DNA from: Phytopseudomonas daroniae
GTDB taxonomy: Bacteria; Pseudomonadota; Gammaproteobacteria; Pseudomonadales; Pseudomonadaceae
Assembly: GCF_004327285.1 (NCBI RefSeq)
Contig: NZ_QJUI01000010.1
Span: 124,001 to 188,000 of the forward strand
Length of the DNA: 64,000 nt
Direction of reading: 5' to 3'
Part shown: positions 18,278 to 25,762 of the stretch, piece by piece
Layout of the letters: every line of letters begins with the position of its first letter
Numbering within the stretch: position 1 is the stretch's first letter
Position numbers and translations under genes: made by a program
Notes under the pieces: model-generated
The model's input: the letters and a program-made list of their open reading frames with translations, nothing else
Database searches by the model: none
Told to the model about the DNA's origin: nothing

Positions 18278-19411
18278 ATGCACGACCCCGCTGGTAAAAC
18301 ACCCGGCCCGAGCTTCGGCATCGAAGAGGAATATTTCCTGGTCGACCCGTTGACCCGTGACATCCCCCCTTGCCCACCGCACGGCTTCATCGCCGCCTGC
18401 CAGGCGGAGTTCGGTGAGCGGCTGTGTGCAGAAATGTTCCAGAGCCAGATCGAACTGGCTACGCCGATCCTCCATCATTTGAGTGACGCACGGGATCAAC
18501 TGCTGGAAGGCCGGCAATGCCTGATCGCGATAGCCGAACGCTTCGATCTGCAGGTGGTGTCCGTCGGTGCGCATCCCTTCGCCGACTGGCGAGAGCAACT
18601 GGCGACGAAGGAAGGCAGTTATCCGCAGCTGTTCGCCGATCACCAGATGGTGGCGCAGCGCAGCCTGCTTTCCGGCCTGCACGTGCATGTCGGCATCCCG
18701 GAAGGTCATGACAGGATTCAGGTGATGAACCGTGTGCTGCCCTGGGTGCCGCTGCTGTTGGCCCTGAGCAGTTCATCGCCATTCTGGGGCGGGCGCAGCA
18801 CCGGACTGAAGAGTTACCGTCAGGCCATGTGTGGAGAGTGGCCGCGCATGGGTATGCCCGAGCATTTCGCCGACGAGGCTGCGTTCAATGCCTATGTGCA
18901 GATGCTGGCAGGCGCGCAGGCCATTCGCAAAGCCAACGACATCTGGTGGAGCGTCCGCCCTTCGGCGCGCTATCCGACACTGGAGCTACGCATTGCCGAC
19001 GCCTGCCCGCTGGTCGAGGATGCCTTGTGCATCGTTGGCCTGTTCCGCGCCCTGGTCGCCCACGCCCTGACCCTGAGCGGTGGCGTCGCCGATGGCCATG
19101 GGCAGCGCCTGGTGACGGGGGAAAACTACTGGCGCGCCCGGCGCTTCGGCGTACAGGCGCAGTTTCTCGACAGCGCCGCTACGACGCTGGAAAGCCTCCC
19201 CACCTGGCTGGATCGTGCTGAAACGCTACTCAGCGAGCACTGCACCGATCACCAAGTCTTCGCGCGTGCACGCCACATCGCGAGTAACGGCAGCAGCGCG
19301 GATCGACAACTGGCGCTATTCGACCAGGCGCTGGCAACCCCTGTGTCGACCAGCGAGGCGCTGGGGCGGGTAGTCGCCAGCCTGGTCGAGGAAACCGGGC
19401 GAGTCGAGTGA
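18278..19411 (+). CDS. YbdK-type carboxylate-amine ligase (glutamate-cysteine ligase family 2)
   Basis: A 377-residue protein. FGIEEEYFLVDP near the N-terminus, SGLHVHVGIP in the middle and RYPTLELRIADACPLVEDAL later are hallmark motifs of the GCS2/YbdK family, which forms gamma-glutamyl-type amide bonds with ATP, often with weak glutamate-cysteine ligase activity. ATG 18278 starts just before FGIEEEY as in homologues; the longer frame upstream is probably not translated. No obvious partner gene lies nearby. Confidence 0.8.
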   Translation: MHDPAGKTPGPSFGIEEEYFLVDPLTRDIPPCPPHGFIAACQAEFGERLCAEMFQSQIELATPILHHLSDARDQLLEGRQCLIAIAERFDLQVVSVGAHPFADWREQLATKEGSYPQLFADHQMVAQRSLLSGLHVHVGIPEGHDRIQVMNRVLPWVPLLLALSSSSPFWGGRSTGLKSYRQAMCGEWPRMGMPEHFADEAAFNAYVQMLAGAQAIRKANDIWWSVRPSARYPTLELRIADACPLVEDALCIVGLFRALVAHALTLSGGVADGHGQRLVTGENYWRARRFGVQAQFLDSAATTLESLPTWLDRAETLLSEHCTDHQVFARARHIASNGSSADRQLALFDQALATPVSTSEALGRVVASLVEETGRVE

Positions 19412-19674
19412 ACCAGCGCGGTTGCTCAGCTGAGGGCTGCATAGCCCGCGTAGCCATTCGTGGCGCTGGAACGACTGTGCGACCGCATGCCTACCGTCGG
19501 TCATACGGGACGAACCTAACGTAGCGCCTGCGGGACGAAAACTGCAGAAGGCCAGCATGGCGTCGGTCGCAGCGATCCCGCAATGCTGGCGTGGTCCCTC
19601 GCCATCACCGATAGCCTCATTTCGCGACTATCCGCGATGCCGTAACCACCTGCCGGCCAACGGGAGAATGCACC

Positions 19675-20115
19675 ATGGCAGCGAAACGCGTTACCGCCGA
19701 ACAGCTCGGCCTGGACAGAGGAATCGCCCGGGCGCATGACGCTGCGCTGTTCAAATGGCTGATCGCCAGCTTTCTCTTCGGTAAACCGATCCAGCAGGGC
19801 ATCGCCACAGAGGCGTATCGGGTCATCGTCGAGCAGCACCAGCGCGATACACCGCGCAAGCTGGGTAACTGCAGCAAGGCCGAACTGGTGCACATGCTCG
19901 GCCAGGCGCATTACGTGCGCTACGACAACTCCACCGCGGAGCGCCTGGTGAAGCTGTGCAGGAAACTCCTCGACGAGTACGGCGGCAAGCTCAGCAACCT
20001 GCGCGAGCAGAGCGCCGATCGCGATGAATTCGAGCAACGCCTGCGGGCATTCGACGGCATCGGCCCCAAGACCGTAGAAATCTTCATGCGCGAAGCCGCG
20101 CCCGCCCTTTACTGA
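19675..20115 (+). CDS. Small helix-hairpin-helix DNA-binding protein, EndoIII-like
   Basis: A 146-residue protein. The C-terminal LRAFDGIGPKTVEIFMREA is a helix-hairpin-helix motif of the HhH-GPD superfamily, and the helical region before it resembles the core of endonuclease III-like glycosylases. It is about 60 residues shorter than those enzymes, and the iron-sulfur cysteines and the catalytic lysine/aspartate pair are not evident. It probably binds DNA, but glycosylase activity is doubtful. GGGAGA precedes the ATG. Confidence 0.6.
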   Translation: MAAKRVTAEQLGLDRGIARAHDAALFKWLIASFLFGKPIQQGIATEAYRVIVEQHQRDTPRKLGNCSKAELVHMLGQAHYVRYDNSTAERLVKLCRKLLDEYGGKLSNLREQSADRDEFEQRLRAFDGIGPKTVEIFMREAAPALY

Positions 20116-20198
20116 GCCATCGGCCACCGCTGTGCCTCAGCAAACAGCAATGACGGTTCGTGCCAACAAAACCTGTTACCCATCATGGAAACTGCCCC

Positions 20199-21773
20199 AT
20201 GCCCCTGCATCGAGTCACCAGCCTGACGGCACTGCATGATGACCGCCCTACACCAGCACAGATCGGCGAAGAGACCTTCGTTCTGCTGCGCAGCGCCGAG
20301 CGGATATATGCCTATCAGGGCCAGTGCCCGCATGCCGGCGCGCCACTGGCCGAAGGCGCGTTGTGCAACGGGCGGCTGGTCTGCCCCTGGCACAAAGCAG
20401 CCTTCACCATTACCGATGGCGAACTCTGCGAGCCACCCGCCCTGGAGTCGCTACGCCGCTATCCGGTGGAAGTCCGGGATGGCCAGGTCTATCTCGACGA
20501 CCAGCCACTGCCACCGGCTGACAGGCAGGCATCGCCCCAGGACAACCGCCTGTTCGTCATCATCGGCGCCGGTGCCGCGGGCACGGCGGCCGCATCGGCC
20601 CTGCGCGAACAGGGCTTCGCCGGGAGCCTGCTGCTGATCGACCCGCAGACATCGCCCGGCTATGACCGGACGTCTCTGAGCAAATTCGTGATTGCCGGAG
20701 AGATGGCGCCAGCAGAGGTACCGATGCTGAAGGCCGCAGACTTCTACACCGAGCAGCGCATCGAGCAGGTGCATGCCGAAGTAACGCGCCTGAACCCGGC
20801 CCGGCAGGAAATCCAACTGAGTGACGGCAGCCGCCATCGCTACGATGCCGCACTGCTTGCAACCGGCGCTCAGCCGAAAATGCTGGACGTGCCGGGAGCA
20901 CACCTGCACAACGTGCACCTGCTGCGTTCGCGCGCAGATGCCGCCGACACGCTGCAGAGTGCGATACCGGGCGGCCACGCCGTGATCATCGGCGACAGTT
21001 TCATCGCTCTGGAAGCCGCCAGCGCATTGCGCAACCGAGGCTTGAAGGTAACGCTGATCGCCCGACACGAAGTGCCCTTCGCCAAACAGTTCGGTACCGA
21101 GATCGGGCGGGCCATCCGCCTGCTGCACGAGAGCAATGGCGTGGTCTTTCGGGTTGGCGATGAGGTCATCCGTCTCGAGAGCGAACCCGGAGCGGACGAA
21201 GAACAGGTTCGCACGGTGCGTCTCGCCAGCGGCGAACAGCTGGCGGCGGATCTGGTGCTGGTCGGCATCGGCGTGAGCCCCGCAACCGACATGCTCGAAG
21301 AGCTGAGCCTGGCGAAGGATGGTGCGGTCAATGTGGATCGTCATCAGCTGGCGGCCCCCGGCTTGTGGGCAGCCGGAGACATCGCACGCTTTCCCCTCGC
21401 AGACGAGCCGACACGTATCGAACACTGGCGCGTCGCCCAGCAGCAGGCCCGAGTGGCCGCGCAGAACATGCTGGGCACCCAGGTTTCCTACGAAGGCGTG
21501 CCGTTCTTCTGGACGCAGCACTTCGGCAAACGTTTCGACTACCTCGGCCACGCCAGCGACTGGCAACAGACACTGATCGAGGGCGATATTCGTCAGCTGC
21601 GGTTCATTGCCCTGCTATGCAACGACGGCCGCGTAGCCGCCATCGTCGCCTGCCAGCAGGAAGCCCTCATGGCCATGCTGGCAGAGCGAATGCGTACTGC
21701 TCTGCCCGTCGAAGAGGCGCTGACGCTGGTCAGGGAGCATATGGAGAGCGATCGAGATAGCGGGAAGGCGTGA
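20199..21773 (+). CDS. FAD-dependent oxidoreductase with N-terminal Rieske domain
   Basis: A 524-residue protein. A Rieske [2Fe-2S] domain occupies about residues 1-105, with CPHAG and CPWHKAAF as the C-x-H/C-x2-H ligands. A pyridine nucleotide-disulfide oxidoreductase follows, with FVIIGAGAAGTAAA (FAD), a second nucleotide-binding GDSFIALEAASAL (NADH) and GLWAAGDIARF. This is the AIF-like/ferredoxin reductase layout (AIFM3-like). It probably reduces the Rieske centre or a partner ferredoxin. A GTG at 20160 would add 13 residues; ATG 20199 starts immediately before the Rieske fold. Confidence 0.75.
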   Translation: MPLHRVTSLTALHDDRPTPAQIGEETFVLLRSAERIYAYQGQCPHAGAPLAEGALCNGRLVCPWHKAAFTITDGELCEPPALESLRRYPVEVRDGQVYLDDQPLPPADRQASPQDNRLFVIIGAGAAGTAAASALREQGFAGSLLLIDPQTSPGYDRTSLSKFVIAGEMAPAEVPMLKAADFYTEQRIEQVHAEVTRLNPARQEIQLSDGSRHRYDAALLATGAQPKMLDVPGAHLHNVHLLRSRADAADTLQSAIPGGHAVIIGDSFIALEAASALRNRGLKVTLIARHEVPFAKQFGTEIGRAIRLLHESNGVVFRVGDEVIRLESEPGADEEQVRTVRLASGEQLAADLVLVGIGVSPATDMLEELSLAKDGAVNVDRHQLAAPGLWAAGDIARFPLADEPTRIEHWRVAQQQARVAAQNMLGTQVSYEGVPFFWTQHFGKRFDYLGHASDWQQTLIEGDIRQLRFIALLCNDGRVAAIVACQQEALMAMLAERMRTALPVEEALTLVREHMESDRDSGKA

Positions 21774-21838
21774 CGCCCGTACTTGCGTCGTTCCCCGCAA
21801 GCGCCGGACGCTTTACCCTTTCCATTAACTCTCCGTGA

Positions 21839-22075
21839 TCAATCAGTCTTCGCGCTGCCAATATCGCGATCCTGCTGCGCGTCCTGGTCAGAGCCAGGAT
21901 TGCCTGCGGGTGGGTTCCAATCGACGCGATTCTTTTTCGCCTCAGCCTCATCCGTGCCTTGCCTGGGCTCTGACTTGGCCTTCTCCAGGCCGGAACTGTG
22001 CCCCTCACCGGTGTCGGGAGTCTTGTTGCTCGACTCCTGGAAAGCGCCTTCTGATCCGTTATTTTCGACTGCCAT
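21839..22075 (-). CDS. Small hydrophilic protein of unknown function
   Basis: A 78-residue protein, strongly charged and rich in Gly, Ser, Glu, Asp and Lys, without hydrophobic core residues, so probably intrinsically disordered. GGGAGAG lies seven bases before the ATG, which supports real translation. No recognised domain. Composition recalls stress-associated disordered proteins, but I do not assign a function. Confidence 0.55.
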   Translation of the reverse strand: MAVENNGSEGAFQESSNKTPDTGEGHSSGLEKAKSEPRQGTDEAEAKKNRVDWNPPAGNPGSDQDAQQDRDIGSAKTD

Positions 22076-22616
22076 GACAACTCTCCCGTATCAGCGCAGG
22101 ACATCTGCGCCTACAGGTCTGGAAAAGCATTCGGGGTGGTAGTGCCATGGCTTCGACGGACGGCACGAGAAAGCCCGGCTCAATGCCCACCATTCGCCGC
22201 GGGGTCGCGGCGCCTGCAAAAGTGCGCCAGCCCGTAGATACTGCAAATGGCCTACCTGTAGGAGCTGCGGGGGCGCCTAGCCTTGCCAGCGATGGCAATG
22301 TACGTCGCGGTACCGAGGCGGATTTCAATATCGTCATCGCCAGCAAGCTGGCTCCTACAGATGTCCGTTGAGCCATCTGCGCTGGGCGGGTCGTATTGCG
22401 CCCCTTGTGGAAGCGTCACCCCGGCGCGATGCGATGGTGGCCATCGCATAAAGCGCGTCATGGCCGCCAATCATCGCGGGGGATCGGCTACAGGGCCAGG
22501 GCGAACCGCCGTTTTGCGGGCCAAGCGCTTAACTGACTGGCATTAGGCTCAATGGCCGGACTCCCTTTACCACGACCTTCAAGGTTGCCATCTGAAAACC
22601 TGCGAGCTAGAGTGCG
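22076..22616. other. Intergenic region with a REP-like inverted pair
   Basis: No gene is supported here. It holds the inverted pair at 22256-22360 and several short GC-rich palindromes. Frames through it are short, lack ribosome binding sites and use proline/arginine-rich compositions typical of random GC-rich DNA. Confidence 0.4.
22256..22360. repeat. REP-like inverted pair
   Basis: CTGTAGGAGC at 22256-22265 faces GCTCCTACAG at 22351-22360, a perfect 10-bp inverted pair about 105 bp across. GTAGGAGC is the characteristic head of Pseudomonas REP sequences, which often occur as inverted pairs between genes. The internal sequence also contains short inverted repeats such as TTGCCAGCGATGGCAA. 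Confidence 0.55.
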
Positions 22617-22860
22617 CCGGTCGCGGTCTATCCCGTGACCGGGAGTCGAAACCCGAGTTGTCTGAGGGCACGGTAGTGTTCGTAGTTGCGTAGCCGGTGC
22701 TGATTGCACCGAACTGCTGCATTTCTATGGCGGATCGTGCGGGGCAGGCTTTTGCCTGGCCGGTTCCCTCGGACGCCGGTATTTCGACCCCCGTACGGTT
22801 CGCCACCATTTCCGAGTCGAAACGGCATTGGTGGCTCCTTTAACTGTCCGAGGAGCATAA
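22617..22860 (+). ncRNA. Candidate structured RNA leader
   Basis: Consecutive strong hairpins: CCGGTC/GACCGG at 22617-22642, CGGTGC-tgatt-GCACCG at 22695-22711, CAGGC-tttt-GCCTG near 22745, and GCCACC/GGTGGC between about 22803 and 22835 followed by TCC TTTAA. The arrangement precedes two small genes that begin at 22945. It could be a regulatory leader or an antisense-type RNA (the C4 family came to mind, without proof). It also encodes the short peptide at 22727. Assignment is tentative. Confidence 0.3.
22727..22843 (+). CDS. Possible 38-residue peptide
   Basis: An ATG-to-TAA frame of 38 codons beginning MADRAGQAFAWPVP and ending RHWWLL. It lies inside the hairpin-rich region, has no good ribosome binding site, and its last codons form the 3' arm of a hairpin. 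It may be a leader peptide or coincidental. Confidence 0.25.
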   Translation: MADRAGQAFAWPVPSDAGISTPVRFATISESKRHWWLL

Positions 22861-22944
22861 GGAAAATGCGCCATCCAGCTTTTACGCCAGGGCACCACCC
22901 TGCTCGCCCATACGGCCTACTGACCTCCATCCTGGAGGTGCCCC

Positions 22945-23220
22945 ATGGCTAATCTACTCGGCCGTGTACTCAACTTCCCCAAACGTCCAAGCCCCATTTC
23001 GGGCACCAACTTCCAGCCTCGCAACGCCCAAGCCGACGCAGAACTGCGTGTTGCGCTTTTAGGTGAGTTGTTCGAAGAACTCGCCCGAAAGGAACGAGAA
23101 CGACCGGACTCGTTAAGGGTGAGAATGGCCTGCTTTACAGCAAAAGAACTGCTCGACGAGCTGACAGTACTCTACCGCCGAGCACTGTCGGAAACGCGGG
23201 GAGAAAACAGCCATGGCTAG
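22945..23220 (+). CDS. Small protein of unknown function, first of a pair
   Basis: A 91-residue, mostly helical and charged protein (ELFEELARKERERPDSLRVR). ATG 22945 is preceded by GGAGGTG at good spacing. The stop overlaps the start of the next small gene by 8 bases, so the two are translated together. No domain is recognised. The hairpin-rich leader upstream and the accessory setting suggest a mobile or phage-derived cassette. Confidence 0.6.
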   Translation: MANLLGRVLNFPKRPSPISGTNFQPRNAQADAELRVALLGELFEELARKERERPDSLRVRMACFTAKELLDELTVLYRRALSETRGENSHG

Positions 23221-23479
23221 AGGCACGACCACTACCCTGCCCTCCAACGATGGCTATCCAGGCCTGAAAATCACCTGGGCAAAGGATTGCCGACCCGCCT
23301 TTCAACAAGGCGTGCGCGCTGCTGAAAGCTGGCTGGATGGCACACGCACGCATTGGCTTTGGGTTGCGCTGATATCCAACCGAGAAGAACTGACGTGCTC
23401 CACGGAACGGAGCGCATTCGAGGTGGGCTTTCTGAGCCGCCTTCATCAGCGAATGGAGGGAGCTAGGTGTAGGGAATAG
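23213..23479 (+). CDS. Small protein of unknown function, second of a pair
   Basis: An 88-residue protein with a tryptophan-rich centre (ESWLDGTRTHWLWVALIS). GGAG lies 11 bases before the ATG. It overlaps the preceding gene by 8 bases. No family is recognised; the pair could be an antitoxin/toxin-like or phage-derived unit, but nothing in the sequence proves this. Confidence 0.5.
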   Translation: MARGTTTTLPSNDGYPGLKITWAKDCRPAFQQGVRAAESWLDGTRTHWLWVALISNREELTCSTERSAFEVGFLSRLHQRMEGARCRE

Positions 23480-23793
23480 CTCTTGAGAAACGCCGGAGCA
23501 TGACGCGATTGCGTTGTGCTCCAGGGCTGTGGGCCAAGTTTTGGCCCAATGGTCATAGCTAAATCTGTCCCCCTTCTTTCCACTCTACTTTAGCTAGCTT
23601 TTCGAGCTGCTGCGTATCCAAAAAATCGGAGGTCAAACCTAAGAAGTAGCAACCAAGCTACCATGCCCCATAAAGACGAAGCCCCGCAAGCGCTACCAAA
23701 GAGTGAACGCTCCGACTGCCACGTATAATCGAGGAAACCCGATCTAGTCGGTTTCTGCTTCAGGCAGAGTTCAAAAACAGACAAGGACGCTCA
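23480..23793. other. Non-coding gap
   Basis: No gene supported. The composition falls in GC towards the right, marking entry into AT-richer accessory DNA. No clear promoter or repeat was found. Confidence 0.4.
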
Positions 23794-24327
23794 ATGACCA
23801 ACATCTCGCCGCAAGCACTAAATAAATCGTCACCCGAGCACACTAGAATCATCCACCTCTACGGCTTATTCATGATTACGTGGTCAATACTGGAAAGCGT
23901 GGTTCAGGCGGCGATTATGAAACAGCTAGGGGGTTCACCAACCAAAGCCGTAATAACCACCGGAAAGCTACAGTTTCACCCGCGCATTCAGCTTTTGATC
24001 AGTCTGATGAAACACAACAATAATACGCGCGACGAGGAAGCGATAAAGCTGTTGAATAAGATGGAGGGATTCGCACACCGAAACACGATAGTTCACGGCC
24101 TAGTAATTGTTGGTGATCCACAGAAGATCACATTCTTAAAATGTGACGGAGCTGTCAGCATCTCTCAGAACTTCACTGCAGAGAACATGACCAAGCACGT
24201 TCTCGGCCTCAACGAAAGAATCGAGAAGCTGAAAAACCTGCTCGATGTTTCAGATGCTGATACCCAGTTGATCGCTGACGCCGCCTTAAGCCTAGCGAAG
24301 AATTCGAGTAACTCAGAGAAAAAATAA
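23794..24327 (+). CDS. HEPN-like protein of unknown function
   Basis: A 177-residue, mainly helical protein in AT-richer DNA than its chromosomal neighbours. An N-terminal helix MITWSILESVVQAAI is followed at residues 96-101 by RNTIVH within HRNTIVHG. The R-N-x3-H pattern is the catalytic signature of HEPN ribonucleases, many of which are toxins or defence effectors, and the W-x3-E helix before it is common in that fold. No nucleotidyltransferase (MNT) partner is adjacent. AAGGACGCTCA precedes the ATG. The domain call is from the motif and helical layout only. Confidence 0.5.
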   Translation: MTNISPQALNKSSPEHTRIIHLYGLFMITWSILESVVQAAIMKQLGGSPTKAVITTGKLQFHPRIQLLISLMKHNNNTRDEEAIKLLNKMEGFAHRNTIVHGLVIVGDPQKITFLKCDGAVSISQNFTAENMTKHVLGLNERIEKLKNLLDVSDADTQLIADAALSLAKNSSNSEKK

Positions 24328-24516
24328 GTTTTCACCTGCATGAAAGAAATTCACGGGTTTAGCTGTATTGCCCCCGCAGTGGACGAAGCCTGCACTAGAC
24401 GAGATTCGATTGCTTAGGCACCAGCCATCTGTATTAAGGGTGTGCATCCGCTACACCCCGTCCTACAACATTTTCGGCACCAAAAGAGGCACCCGGCGCA
24501 GCCCGCAAGGACACGA

Positions 24517-25110
24517 ATGAAATACTTCCTACAGAAAAATTTATCCAAAGGCGTTATCGCGCTTGCCGCTGCAATCGGCGGTGCTTGTCTCGAAGCAACG
24601 ACAGATATATTGAAAAAGAATGTTGAGCCGGCTCTCTTGGAGGCGAAATATAGCCTTGAAGACTGGTGGTCACCTTTGGCTCCTGATGCTTTGCTCGGTA
24701 TTAGCCTCAATATCTATGCCCCCACTGAAGACGGGAAACTCCGACCAGAAGGTGCCTCAGCAGCCATTCCCGTAGCGCGCTGCCGTGATCCGAATTGGCC
24801 TGGATTGGTGACGCCCTACTCCAACTCAAGCTTGGGCTTCAGCACCAAAGCGATCATTTCCATCCACTGCCGCGCGTCCGGTAGAATATCCATTGACCTA
24901 TTGCCGCAGTATGGCGATACAGTTCGAATCTTCGAAGGTCACTTCAAGGATGGTGAGAAGGTCGCGTTCCCTGGCGTTGCAGATAGCTACAGCGCTGGAG
25001 TGCTTGTCCTACACCACCTCTCCAACATCGAGCCTGTAGGCCCCAGAGTTCCAGTAAACAAATGCCAGCTCACCGACAGCTGCAATCCTGAAGACTGGCT
25101 CGTCGACTGA
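24517..25110 (+). CDS. Unknown protein with a hydrophobic N-terminal segment
   Basis: A 197-residue protein. Residues 10-25 (GVIALAAAIGGACLEA) are hydrophobic and could anchor the protein or act as an export signal. The rest has no recognised domain; VARCRDPNWPGLVTPY and HCRASGR hold scattered cysteines. The start ATG 24517 has AAGG at six bases. It lies 190 bases after the HEPN-like gene in the same direction. Function unknown. Confidence 0.5.
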   Translation: MKYFLQKNLSKGVIALAAAIGGACLEATTDILKKNVEPALLEAKYSLEDWWSPLAPDALLGISLNIYAPTEDGKLRPEGASAAIPVARCRDPNWPGLVTPYSNSSLGFSTKAIISIHCRASGRISIDLLPQYGDTVRIFEGHFKDGEKVAFPGVADSYSAGVLVLHHLSNIEPVGPRVPVNKCQLTDSCNPEDWLVD

Positions 25111-25483
25111 TTGGATGAAAGCCCCAGCTACCACCATCGTATAGGATGGAAAAAGGGAAGCGCCGGAAAAGGGGAGATTTATTTATTGATCCGTCCGACG
25201 AACTAGGAACATTAATCTGCTCCCGTCTCCAGCATTTTCGTCTAAACCAATGTCCGGGGATAAGTAGACCTCTACAGTTCTCATTACCACGTTAGGGCTC
25301 TTCGCCCAGGCTGTGCATTTTCTTGTTCGGCAAAGGCATAACTGGTCGACGGCCAACGTCTGGCCAATATAAGGTAGGCGTGACCTCGCCCCACTGCCCT
25401 CTCCGCCTAGACAGCGACTACACACACTCGATGAGGTGTCCTGATCAGAGCGCACCTGCATGGAGCATAAGTGCGCACAAACA
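25111..25483. other. Non-coding gap left of the island
   Basis: No convincing gene. A 92-codon minus-strand frame (25183-25461) has no ribosome binding site or family resemblance. This stretch lies between the last left-flank gene and the displaced tRNA-Pro terminator. Confidence 0.4.
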
Positions 25484-25485
25484 AA

Positions 25486-25513
25486 AAAGCCCGATCATTT
25501 CTGATCGAGCTTT
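25486..25513 (-). terminator. Displaced terminator of tRNA-Pro
   Basis: Stem AAAGCCCGATCA / TGATCGAGCTTT with a TTTC loop, giving a T-run when read leftwards. It lies just left of the displaced tRNA 3' fragment, where the original tRNA-Pro terminator would be before island insertion. Confidence 0.6.
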
Positions 25514-25526
25514 GATGTTGGGATTA

Positions 25527-25575
25527 TTTGGTCGGGACGGAGTGATTCTAACACTCTACCCCTTGCACCCCATGC
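25527..25575. repeat. Left island junction: duplicated 3' end of tRNA-Pro(GGG)
   Basis: Forty-nine bases match 55767-55815 in the same orientation, with two mismatches (positions 25549 and 25557, both in the T-arm region). The copy covers CCA, the 3' acceptor strand, T-arm, variable loop and part of the anticodon arm, then diverges. It is the tRNA fragment displaced by integration and cannot form a tRNA itself. Confidence 0.88.
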
Positions 25576-25707
25576 GCTTATTTAGTGGATTTCCATGGAT
25601 GCCCATGGACGCTACCGGAACGCCAACATCCTAGTAAATACGGGACATACAGGCTATATTGGCGTCCATCACGATCCACCTGCATCCACTGACAGCCAAG
25701 CGATTCG

Positions 25708-25732
25708 GTGGGGTAAAAGTGGGGTAAAAATC
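25708..25732. repeat. Left putative integrase arm-site pair
   Basis: Two tandem copies of GTGGGGTAAAA lie between the left junction and the integrase gene. The same doubled motif (GTGGGGCAAAA) is found in the same orientation at 55671-55696 inside the right end. Paired direct repeats near both ends are typical integrase arm-type binding sites; binding is inferred. Confidence 0.65.
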
Positions 25733-25762
25733 CAGGCAGCGGAATTATGCAAGGGGTAGGAC

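Noticed and set aside
25183..25461. Minus-strand 92-codon frame
   Set aside because: No ribosome binding site, domain or neighbour support.
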